This document shows, one piece after another, positions 1 through 12,058 of a DNA stretch of 64,000 nt. The notes below the pieces were generated by a model, which was not told where the DNA came from, did not search any database, and saw only the letters and a list, made by a program, of their open reading frames with translations. Origin of the DNA: Paraspadella gotoi (Eukaryota; Chaetognatha); assembly GCA_051294375.1 (NCBI GenBank), contig CM119268.1, forward strand, positions 7,836,632 through 7,900,631. The letters are read 5' to 3'. The number at the start of each line of letters is the position of its first letter. Position 1 is the stretch's first letter. Both the position numbers and the translations under genes were made by a program.

Positions 1-74
1 CAGAGAAAGGAATGCTCTACGAATTTCGTGTCTCAGCTGCCAACAACGTCGATTTCGGGGAAGAAGCCAAAAAG
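1..74 (+). CDS. Lar: Lar exon 1 of window: end of an FN3 repeat (partial)
   Basis: The left edge cuts this exon. In the third frame it reads [20 protein letters not shown], then EAKK, to a GTAAAC donor, ending in phase 0. The Y.FRV.A.N pattern is the F and G strand signature of an FN3 repeat. The exon therefore supplies the last part of the FN3 repeat before the one encoded by exons 2-4. Confidence 0.85.
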
Positions 75-3000
75 GTAAACGAGGGCGCATATAAATCAAT
101 CAAAACAATCGAATCAATCAAATCAAACAAACTAGTCATTTCCTTAATATCACTTAAATAATTAGGTAAAAACTATCCGCCAAATAAATTAATTAATTAC
201 ATAAAAATGCAATAAATCAACAAATCTCCCTCACTCAAGACGCGCATGACGCCAGACGGCGTTCCGACGGGAGCGCCGACTAACGTCACCGTCTCGGCGG
301 AGACGCCCTCCTCGCTTCGCATCAGTTGGAATCCCCCGTCGGCAGAGCTCTCCAACGGGAGAATCCTTCAGTACACGGTGAGGGGTTCAGTTCGGGGAGT
401 CGCTTGCAGTTCTTTTTTTTTTTTATTATTATTATGTACATTTACATTTGTGTACTTTTACGTGCGTTATGTACGTTTATTTAATACGCACCGAGACCAA
501 AACGACAAGGCGGAAACTTTACAAGTTGAATTTTACAACATTTAATTAGATTATATAAGGAATCTTTTTTTAAATACTCTTAATAGCACAATGTTTTTGT
601 TATTGCTCATGTACTGGAAAGTAAAATTAAAAAAAAAAAAATTGGATTAGGGCCCTCGAAAGGATTATATAAACAAACGTACCAAGCATAAAAAAAGCGC
701 CCAAACCAAGGAAAATAAGTTGAGACGTGATGGAGGAAAAACGTGAAACGTGATACTCACAAAAGTGAATCTGTTTAGGTGCAATTTGGCAAGAGTCGCG
801 ATTCCATTCACGAGGAGGCGGTGAACGTGACGGACACGAGCATCGTCTTGGACAAACTTCTACTCGACACCAACTACGAATTCAAGGTGAGGGGGGCGTT
901 TAGAAATGGGACGGACGGACGGATGGACGGGGAGATGGATATAACGAGATAATTTTCAAATTAAATCAAATTTTTAGCAGTATTTTCAATGATTAATGAT
1001 ATAATTTATTTATCAATTATTTAATTATTTAAAATTGGTGCAACCATTGAAAAAATTATCCATTCAGCTATCCGACTTTGGACCGGCTATAATCGTCTCT
1101 CCATACATAGACATATATATTCCTTTATTAATTCATTTATTTGATTAATTATTTATTCGTTTATTGCACAGGTGAAAGCTCACACCTCGCGTGGCCCGGG
1201 CCCCTGGTCCGAGAAACGGTCCTACTTCACGTCGGCCAAAGGTGAATCCGAATCGAAACGAAGAGAGAAAAAAAAAACAAGAAAACAAAAGCGCAGATCA
1301 GTTTTTTATTTTCATTATTTTTTTTTTTTAATTTTCCAGTCGTCCTCCCCCTTTCTCTTTCCGAAACAAAAACAAAAAAAACCGAGAGAGAGGGACAGAG
1401 AACATTTGTTTTTTTCGCGTCGTCCTCTCTTTTCTATTCTCTTTTCTATTCTCTTTTCTTTTCTATTCTCTTCTCTTTTCTTCCGATCTTTTCCCCTCAG
1501 TTCTGAAAAAAAATTTGACGACGTCGTTGCTTTTTCGTTCACTAGTCCAAAAAAATATCACAATCGCTGTGTTAGATCGTCTTTTTTTTTCCGTAACGAC
1601 GTTAGATTATATCGTGTTATTCGTTTTAAATGTCAGAAAACCAAAAAAAAAGGCTAAAAACCTTCACGCGTAAATAAACAAACAAACGAGAGAATGAAGC
1701 TAAAGTTTTTTTTGTTTTAAATGCACAATTGAACTAAAAAAAAACCTGGCATATCTTCCCCCTCAAATAATATATCAGGCTTTTTTAGGGCTACGAATAC
1801 AACCCGATGATGTCATAGCCTAATAATAAACTCTTTAGCCAAAGCTCGTCTATCTTTTTAACCATATCACGTCAAATTAAAAAAAAAACATAAAAAATTA
1901 AAAAAAAAAAAAACAAAAGACATTTCCATTGATTCCAACTTTTTTCGACATCATTTTAACTCGCGCTTTTTCTTGTCCCCGCTCGATCCGGGTTTCGCAG
2001 ATCCTCCCGCGCCGAGAAACATAAAAGTACGGCGACCTACCCCGGATGTCATGGAAATTCATTGGGAGCCTTTAACCTGGCCCGACCTGCGAGGGTTTCG
2101 AATTTATTACTCGGATCAACCTCGACCGGACGACATGAGTCATTGGCAGGTAAAGCGGTTGTTGTTGTTGTTATTATCGTCGATGTTAAGTCGAAAGCTG
2201 GAACGCGAAGGCTCATTGACGCTTCTTTGGTTGTCTTACGACGCTAATACTCCTTCGTCTGAACTTATAAATTTGTTTTGGTCCTTGATAACAAATGGTT
2301 GAAATTATTCAAGATAGTACATACAACAAGGATATCGCGAATATTGGCAATTCAATTATTTTCCACCTCTTTCTTCTTCTATTTCCCTTTATTTACCCCC
2401 CCTCATGCCCCTTCTCCCCCCCCATACTTCAAACTCTCAACCCCCACAATTTCGTCCACGCCTCTCTCATTCTCTCTACAATCTCCACACACCTCTCCTT
2501 GCCTCCCAGGTGATCGAGGTGGGTCCGGGATCCAGGGCGGAGGTGACCCAACTCGAGCCCCACACCTCCTACGGTCTTCGAATCCAAGCCATCGCGGGCG
2601 ACGGATCGTTGGGGAAGATGTCCGCCGTTCTCGTCTCCAACAGGATTCCCAAAGTAAGTTCGAAGAAGCGGTGGAGGTCGCGTTCATTTTTGGCCGAATA
2701 ATAAAATGGGACTAAGTCTAAAGGTTTTTCAAATGTTAAATTTGTGGGAAACCTTTTGCGTTTTTATTAAAGAATACAATAAGTAATAAAGGACACAATC
2801 TATAATTCATGTTGATATTTTTTTTTTCCTAAAAATAGAGTGACTGCAGTCTCGAAATTTTTTTTGTAAGAATTTTCCAAATATCCTAATATTTATTTAT
2901 GCATCATCATTATCTAGGTTCCTACTGACTTGATTAATGAACCGGAACCGTACGTCGAAAATTAAAAAAGAAAATTTAAAAAAATTCTATTCGATTTTTA

Positions 3001-4594
3001 TCTCCCCTCCTTTCGCCGCCCCCCCCAACCAGCCGAGCCCCGGCGCGCCCCGCAACGTGAGGTTGACAGACGTCTCTTCCCGATCCCTGACCCTCCACTG
3101 GGAACACCCCATCGGGCTCGCGGGCGCGGCCGGTTTGGCCGGACAACCCAAGTACTACAAGATCGAATACGGAAGCCGCGAGAAGAAATTCCGGGACAAT
3201 TTCGATCAGATTCAGAAGGACGTCGACCCGTGGAAGGTAAGGAGCTAAGGGTGAGGGCGAGGTGGGTAGGTGAGTGAAGAAAGGGTAGGGAGGACCTCGA
3301 TGACCAAGATGACCTCGATGACCTAAATGACCTCGATGACCTCGATGACCTAGATGACCTCGATGACCTCGTTGACCTAAATGACCTAGATGACCTAGAT
3401 GACCTCGATGACCTAAATGACCTAGATGTCCTCGATGACCTAGACCTCGATTACCTAGATGACCTCGATGACCTCAATGACCTCGATGACCTAGATGACC
3501 TCAATAACCTCGATGACCTCCATGATGACCTCCACCATCCTCAACACACCCCTTAACCACCGCCCCCACCCATCCCCCCAGTCGATCTCCAACATCAACG
3601 GGGCCCTGACCTCGCGTCGCATCGATGATTTGACGCCGAACACAGAGTACGACTTCAACATCTCTGCCATCACCGACGCGGGGCAGGGACCAGCCTTTCA
3701 CATATCACACATGACAGACATGGACGGTGAGTTTGCATATCTTTTACGTATCACCTGTGATAGATATAGAAAGTGAATGAACAATTTTTTTTCAGATAAC
3801 TCCTTATATGAAAATGTTATTTGAAAGGAAATGTGAATATACCGCCTTGTCACTACGTATATCATGAAGTTTGGAGATTAATTTCACGACGTGAAAAAAA
3901 GTTACGGTTTTAGTTTACAACTCACCAACTATAAAACTTACCTTTTTCCCTTATCCCAACCCCATTACCCTCTTTTTCCTTACCCCTCCCACTCCACACC
4001 TTCAAGCACCCCCGCCGATGGAGGCCCCTTACTTCCACAGTCAGGGCAACGGGTATTCCACCATCCAAGTCGGGCTGCGTCGCGCCTCCGAGAAGCACGG
4101 GCCAATCTCACACTACCTCGTGGTCGTCGTCCCGGAGGAACCACGAAGAGAGCCCGAGCATTACAGAATAAGTGAGACGGATTGATTGATTTGATTGATT
4201 TGATTGATTTGATTGATTTGATTGATTTGATTGATTTGATTGATTTGATTGATTTGATTGATTGAAATGAGATGAAGTAGTTGATTGACCCAGAAATAAA
4301 GAAAATAATAAATAAATTAAAATAATCTCTTGAATTGTTTTCAATTTTAGACCTAATCGAACTTTTCTTTTTTTTTTTTTAAATTACGAAACTTATAAGG
4401 AAAGAATTAGTTATTCGGTTAAAAAGTATTTTTTTCTAATTTACTCGTGAAACATAGATTTAACTTTTATTACCTTATCGAATCATGTTTGAATCGAGAC
4501 AAAACCGAGACAAAACTCACGTACCAATTAATTGGCGTTATTGTGTCTTCGTCTCTTTCATCAAATGTTTTCCCTTCGTTCCCCTCAAACCTCT

Positions 4595-4676
<82 letters not shown>

Positions 4677-7600
4677 CTCTCCTCATCCTCACCTCAGCCG
4701 ATCTCATGACCATTCCACCATCAACGACGCCACCTGGCCCTGGCTCCACCCTTACATCGCTGCCCGCTTCAACTCGGACGATCTGCCCGAAGTCTTCGAT
4801 CTCGGCGACGGGCGGGAATACGCATCCTTCACGAACAAACATCTGAGGAAAGACTTGAAGTATTTCGTCTTTCTGCGGGCGCATTCGATCAAGACGGTGA
4901 GTTTTGGGTGAGGTCGGGGGGAGAGGTAGATGGTGTGGGTATGGAAAGTAAAGGATAGGAATGGGAAGGAAAGGTAAGGAGGGGGAAAAAGAAAAGAAAA
5001 GAAAATGAAAGAAAGGAAAGGAAAGGAAAGGAAAGGAAAGGAAAGGAAAGGAAAGGAAAGGAAAGGAAAGAAGAAGAGGAGGAGAAAGGAAAGAAAGAAA
5101 ATGAAAGAAGGAAAGGAAAGGAAAGGAAAGGAAAGGAGAGAGAGAAAAAAAAGAAAAGGAAAAGAAAGGAAAGGAAAGGAAAGGAAAGGAAAGAAAGAAG
5201 AGGAGGAGAAAAAGAAAAGAAAAGAAAGGAAGGAAGGAAAAGGAAAGGAAAGGAAAGGAAAGGAAAGGAAAGGAAAGGAAAGGAAAGGAAAGGAAAAGGA
5301 GAGGAGGATGAAAAAAAGAAAAGAAAAGAAAATGAAAGGAAGGATGGAAGGGAACGGAAAGGAAAGTAAAGGAAAAGAACGGAAAGTATTTAAAGGAAAT
5401 GAAAAATATGAGGGGAAAAGAAAGAGAAAGAGAAAGAAATATTTCCGACACGGTACCTTAAGCAAAAGTCAATTCTCGACTGCTCAACGACCCTACCTTT
5501 CATACCCTCCTTCTACCCGCAGCACCTCTTCACCTCGTCGCCGTTTTCCGAGGCTCTCGACGTCCACCAAACAGTCTTGGCTCCGGTACTCGATCGATCC
5601 GGTCAGGACAATCTCCTCTGGATCGTCGGCCCAGTCTTGGCCATCGTGCTCATCGTCCTCATCGTCGGCATCGTCCTGCTGTACAGAAGGTAAGGTTATG
5701 TTCCAGTCGAGGTAAGGTTTAAACGATGGACGAGAGACGGTGAATTTAGTGATTCTTTGTGAACAGGGATTTGGATGAATTAGGTTTTGATTAAATTAAA
5801 ACCGGTGGGTTTGACACGATCAGGCTTCCACCAGGGAATAGTAGGATGTGGAATTGTGGATTGTGGAGAGATTGGCCCGCTTATCTTGTTTGCACCTGAA
5901 TCGATTCTTGACATAAATTCGCTCACGAAAATATATAATTTTTGTTGTTTATTGAAGTCGATTTATCTTTTTACCCGCAAAAATGTAATCAGAATAATGT
6001 TTATTTAAATTTTTTCCCTTCGAAACGTCATGCAATTTAGTGATTTTAACTAAACGGCGACAATTCTCATCTATCGCAGGAACAATAATGACGATAAAAG
6101 TAATACAATGTATATTTATGAAAAAGAACAGATAAGGATAAAAAGAATGACGGATTGCTCTGTTAAATTAAAACGACAAGATTACGAACAAGATGTATTT
6201 TTGATATACGTTTTTACAACTCCCATCAGTTTTACTTACAAAGTATCGAATGACAATTAAATATTTAAAACAAAACGGACAAAACGGACTAACTCCGCCC
6301 AAAAAAAACCTGTCTAACAGAGATGCGTCTTCGCCGCTCATAAAAATATGGACGCGGTAAGACGGAGACGTTGCTTCTAGTTACTCGTTTCAATTCGATG
6401 TCGCCATTCGCTTTCAAGATTTCTGTCCGTCTAGGCGTGTTCCGTTTGCTTTGTCTCCGCTTTAAGAATAACGAAGGAAAGAACTGACTCTTTATAAATT
6501 AAATTGACTTGTGAGAAGAGAATAGATAAACTTACCTTTTCTTGACGCTTCATCTTGCAGCCGCCGACGCCACGCCCCCAAGAAAGCGGCGCCCCCAGCG
6601 GGACTCAAGGTCCCAATAGAGATGGCCAACGGGGCTCTGGGCGTCAACGGCAGCTTCAACACCATGGGACCGGGGGGTCAGATCGGAATGCTCACCAACG
6701 GAGGTATACAACTGGAAGGATGGGTTCGAATTTTCTTTTCTATGCCGATGGCGACATTTTCGTTTGTATTTTGTGCCGTGATTTTTTGACATTTTTTTCA
6801 TTTTTAAAATTGAATTAAGAAACGTATTGCTTATTTTTATTTTTTTTTGTAGTGTTCCGTACCTTTTTTAAAAAATACTTGTTACCAGCGTCGGCTTAAA
6901 AGCTTTCCCTTAGTAAAATGTCCAGACCTTTTCGCTCTGTCGCAATCAATGTACTCGGTCTCTCTTCTTTCCAACCGAAAGTCTAAACGCTCCCTTCCTC
7001 TTTGCCTTCTCCTCTTCCCCTTTTTTCGATTCCGCTCGTAACGCAACTTATAAAATCGACGATGTAACGTTTTATTTTTTAACTCTTTTTCTCTAAATCT
7101 TTATATCTAAATAATTTCTTATAAAATAAATAAATAAAATTTACTCCCTGGCAGAACCGTCATATCTCCGCGCTCGAGCTTTGTGCTTTTTGCTCTACTT
7201 AACATTAAATCATTTAATTTTCGTTGGAGACATTTATTTCGTTTTGTTCGCCATAACGTATTTGGTTAATGTGGAGGACGATCGCTCGACGTTTTCCTCC
7301 AGCCTCTCGACTCCCGTTTCTACGTGTGAGTAAAAAATCACACGCAAAAAAATAAAGCCCGCTCCCCCCCCCCGCGAGAAAATAACATATGATAGAGATG
7401 TATATGAATTTTTGAAACCTATAGCCATGAACATTTTATGATTTTTTAATACACCGAATAAACTCATAAACATTTTTTTGAATGCGCCCACACATTTTTT
7501 TTTTTTTTTGAGAAAAGATCAAAGTTCACTTTTAATTATAATGTTTTTTTTCTTACTCAATTGCGGATGATATTAAAAGCTTCATCTTTTTGTTAATTTG

Positions 7601-9885
7601 TAGCTTTTTCGGTATAAGATTTGTACAAAAATAATGGCATATTTGACCGTGGTACTGGTTGAAAAGTGAACCTTATCCTCTATTGTTTTTTCTTTTACCA
7701 CTTTCTTATCCCTCTCTTACTTGTTCCTATTTCCTGTGGCAACTTTCCTAACTTTTCCACGTCTTTCTTACCATCTTATTTCTTATGTTTTCCATCTTCA
7801 ACTTCCTTCTTTCTTTACTCCTCCTCCTCCTCCTCCTCCTCTCTCTCTCCCCCAGGCTCCAAACCCACAGATCCTGTGGAGCTCCGTCGGCTGACCTTCC
7901 AGACTGCGGCGATGGCGCAACATCCCCCGATCCCCGTGGAACGCCTCGCCGACCACATGGACGTCCTCAAGGCGCAGGACAATCTGCAATTCTCGCAGGA
8001 GTACGAGGTTAGTTTCGGAAAAGCGGATGGGTAGCGTCGGACGAGTCCAACTTATGTTGACATGTTTTAGGGTTGCATTTGACATATGACGTTTGACATT
8101 TGACACTTCAACTTATTACATTTTAATTTTTCTTTCCGATTTTATCATGGTTTTATATTAATAAAATAATTAATCTATTATTTTCATATTTTATTGAATT
8201 GTATCGTATTATAATTCATTGTTACTTTAATCAATTTCAGTCCATCGAACCGGGACAACAATTTACTTGGGATCACTCCAACATGGAAGTTAACAAACCA
8301 AAGAACAGGTGAGTCGCCCCTTTAACTCCTCCTAGATGTGAGCTAAGATTTATTTTCGAAGGACTTCTTCTCCAGATACGCCAACGTGATCGCCTACGAT
8401 CACAGCCGGGTCACTTTACCAGATTTGGGTCAACAGGGAAGCGACTACATCAACGCCAATTTCATGGATGGTTACAGGTGAGATCGTTTGACGAGATGGG
8501 GATATGTGATCATTTGGTATTTAATGTCATCATTTTGGAACTTTCCGAGAATTCCTGGGACTCGAGGGAATAGAATAAAATCTTGTCGAATGATTTTGAT
8601 GTAAAAAAATTATAAGAAAAGTATATTATGATACTTCTCAAGTCTCCTACCCTGATAAAAGTAACGAATATTTTGTTGCCCTACTATTTCACTATTAAAA
8701 AACATGGGTCTAATCATGGAATTAATTTTTTTTTAAATTTTCTCTCGCTGCAGGAAAAAAGACGCGTACATCGCGACCCAAGGCCCTCTGCCGGAGACTT
8801 TCGGGGACTTCTGGCGGATGATCTGGAGTCAACGCGCGGCGACCATCGTTATGATGACGAAGCTGGAGGAGAGAACGAGGGTGAGTTTTGGAGGGGGGTG
8901 GTGTGCGGGGAGTGGTGAAAGGTGAGAAGGAAGGGTGAGGTAAAAATGTGATGGCGAAGGTGTTTTCAGTCGCTGGGAGTCAGTAATACCGGAGGCGAAC
9001 AAACTTCGTTGCGATCCGTAAAAGTTTATCAAAAAAAAATAATAATAATTTTTAATTTTGAATGGGAACAATATTGAAATACCCAAACGAGGCCGATTAA
9101 TCAATAAGGGTCGACGTTAGTGACAATAAGTAAGTCTTTTTTCCCGAAATTTCATTATCCCGTCTCCTCTCCTCTCCTTCCTTTTTCTTTTCTTTCTCCA
9201 TTTGCTCCACCCTCCTCTCCTCATTTCTCCCTCCCAACACCGCAGATCAAGTGCGATCAATACTGGCCCTCTCGCGGGACCGAGATCTACTCCGGCATCC
9301 ACGTGACCCAGATAGACGAGCTCTCCCTGGCCCACTACACCATTCGGACTTTCGTGCTGACGAAGGAGGGCCTGGCGCCTGGCAGGGAAGAGAAGCGGGA
9401 GGTCAGGCAGTTTCAGTTCACCGCCTGGCCCGACCACGGTGAGAATATTGACAAATCAATTATTCGTGGAACTGAAGTGTCATTGCGCGGTCGTATTTAA
9501 AAAGGTTTAATGACATCACTTAATTTGTGACGCTCTACTTGATTTTTTGCCGAACACAGTACAGAACTTAAATATTTTATTTTTTATTTCTTAAAACCTG
9601 ATGATAAAAAAAAAGTTTTAATCGTATCCTTTGAATATAAAATAATAAATAACAAATTTAAGCCAATCCCAAATCTCCCCCGAAACCTGCCTTCAGGCGT
9701 CCCCGAACACCCCACGCCTTTCCTCGCCTTCCTCCGCCGCGTCCGCGCCTGCAACCCCCTCGACGCGGGTCCCCCGGTGATCCACTGTTCCGCTGGAGTC
9801 GGTCGCACCGGCTGCTTCATCGTCATCGACGCGATGCTTGAGCGGCTCAAGAACGAGAAGACCGTCGACATTTATGGTGATTGGT

Positions 9886-9955
<70 letters not shown>

Positions 9956-12024
9956 GATTATCTTGACGAAAACCCCCCCCACCCCCCCAACAGGTCACGT
10001 GACGTGCCTGCGCGCGCAACGCAACTACATGGTGCAGACTGAGGATCAGTACATCTTCATCCACGACGCCGTCTACGAGGCCGTCCTCTGCGGCTGCACC
10101 GAAGTCTCCGCGCGCAACTTGTTCGCACACATTCAACGCCTCACTCAGCCCGAACCGGGAGAGACGGTCACCGGAGTCGAGATGGAGTTCAAGGTTGAGT
10201 TGGGAGTGATTCGTTGACGGCGATTGGCTGAGTAGATCTTTTTTTAGTGACCGTCTGAAATTTGTTTGATCGTTTTGATTGACTTAATATACTCACTGTA
10301 ATATTTTATGAGGATGTATATTTATTATTGATTCATGAAATTTTATTCATTCGAAATAGGATCATTTTGTAAGTAACCTACCTTTTCGCGATATTTTTTT
10401 TTTTTTTGGTCTTTAATTAGAGATCAATCAACCCGGGTGGTTTTTAATCTCAATTTTGTCTGTGGAGATTTCGAGAGTTTTCGAAAAAATTATCTTTTAA
10501 TTCGAGGAATCTTTACCTCCATCCATTCCAAAAGACTCTTACGCAAATCGACCTCAACCGTCTCGACCCATACCTCCCACCCACACCCCTCTTAACAGCG
10601 TCTGGCGTCGGTGAAGGCGCAGTCGAACCACTTCATCTCGGCCAACCTCCCCGTCAACAAATTCAAGAATCGCCTCGTCAACATCCTACCCTTCGAGTCG
10701 ACGCGCGTCTGCCTGCATCCCATCAGGGGAGTCGAGGGCTCCGACTACATCAACGCATCCTTCATCGACGTGAGTGTGGCTGGGGCTGGAGTTTGGGGGA
10801 TGGAGAAGGGATGGAGAAGTGTCGTCGAATCGATAGTTGGTCATGATCATCGCTGTCCTCGTCATAGTCTAGGTTATACTGTTTCGAAGTTGTCAAATTG
10901 TACGAAGAAATTGTTACCTTAATGAATTTTACAAATTGATACTTAAAAAATTGTATTGGGTCACGTATACGTAAGTGCATTTTTTATTGAAATTTTCTTA
11001 TTCAAAATATTTTGGATGTATAATTTGTACATTATACATGACACGGTCGACTTATGAATGGGGGACGAATCCAAGACAATTGCACGGTACAAATTCTTTT
11101 AAGTCCATTTTGTTTTCTCTCAGGGTTATCGATATCGCAATGCCTACATTGCTACCCAAGGCCCTCTTCAAGAGACGACAGAAGACTTTTGGCGGATGCT
11201 TTGGGAACATAATTCCACAATCGTTGTGATGCTAACGAAACTGAGGGAAATGGGCAGGTGGGTGCGAGCGGACGGGGATAGTCGCGTGGCTTGGGCAGAG
11301 ATAAGGGAAGGAAGTAATAAAAGTATCAATTTCTCGGGTTAAACTTAAGCAAGTGTCATAAAACTTATGTTATTTTTTTGTCAACATTTCCAGAGAGAAG
11401 TGTCACGAGTNNNNNNNNNNCCTAATTCAGCAAGTGCCATAAAATTACAACTTACGTTATTTTTCTGTCAACATTTCCAGGGAGAAGTGTCACGAGTATT
11501 GGCCGACTGAGAGATCCGCGCCGCCCCCACCAGAGAGAGATAATCAAGCACAACTTGCACGGTACAATTCTTTTAAGTCCATTTTGTTTTCTCTCAGGGT
11601 TATCGATTATCGCAATGCCTACATTGCTACCCAAGGCCCTCTTCAAGAGACGACAGAAGACTTTTGGCGGATGCTTTGGGAACATAATTCCACAATCGTT
11701 GTGATGCTAACGAAACTGAGGGAAATGGGCAGGTGGGTGCGAGCGGACGGGGATAGTCGGGTGGCTTGGGCAGAGATAAGGGAAGGAAAGAAATAAACTA
11801 TAAAAGTTATCCACTTTCTCGGGTTAAACCTAATTCAGCAAGTGCCATAAAATTACAACTTACGTATTTTTTCTGTCAACATTTCCAGGAGAAGGTGTCA
11901 CCAGAGTAGGCCGACTGAGAGATCGCGCGCGGTATCAGTACTTCTCGTCGTGACCCTCTCAACGAGTACAACATGCCGCATATACATCGTACGGGAGTTC
12001 AGGGTCACCGAGCCAGGGTGAGTA

Positions 12025-12058
<34 letters not shown>

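Noticed and set aside
1172-1657. 161-codon open frame starting at Lar exon 4
   Set aside because: Coding sense ends at the 1241 donor; the rest is A/T homopolymer intron that happens to lack stops.
3294-3533. Possible CRISPR-like array
   Set aside because: It is a contiguous 9-bp minisatellite without spacers, in an intron of an animal gene.
4585-5715. Long ORFs of 230-290 codons on both strands
   Set aside because: They are translations of GGAAA and CT repeats (Lys/Glu/Arg or Ser/Phe/Leu) within Lar introns 9-10 and their flanks.
9693-10136. Minus-strand ORF with a long His run
   Set aside because: It is the antisense of Lar exons 18-19 and the (ATG)22 tract; the His run is only CAT triplets.
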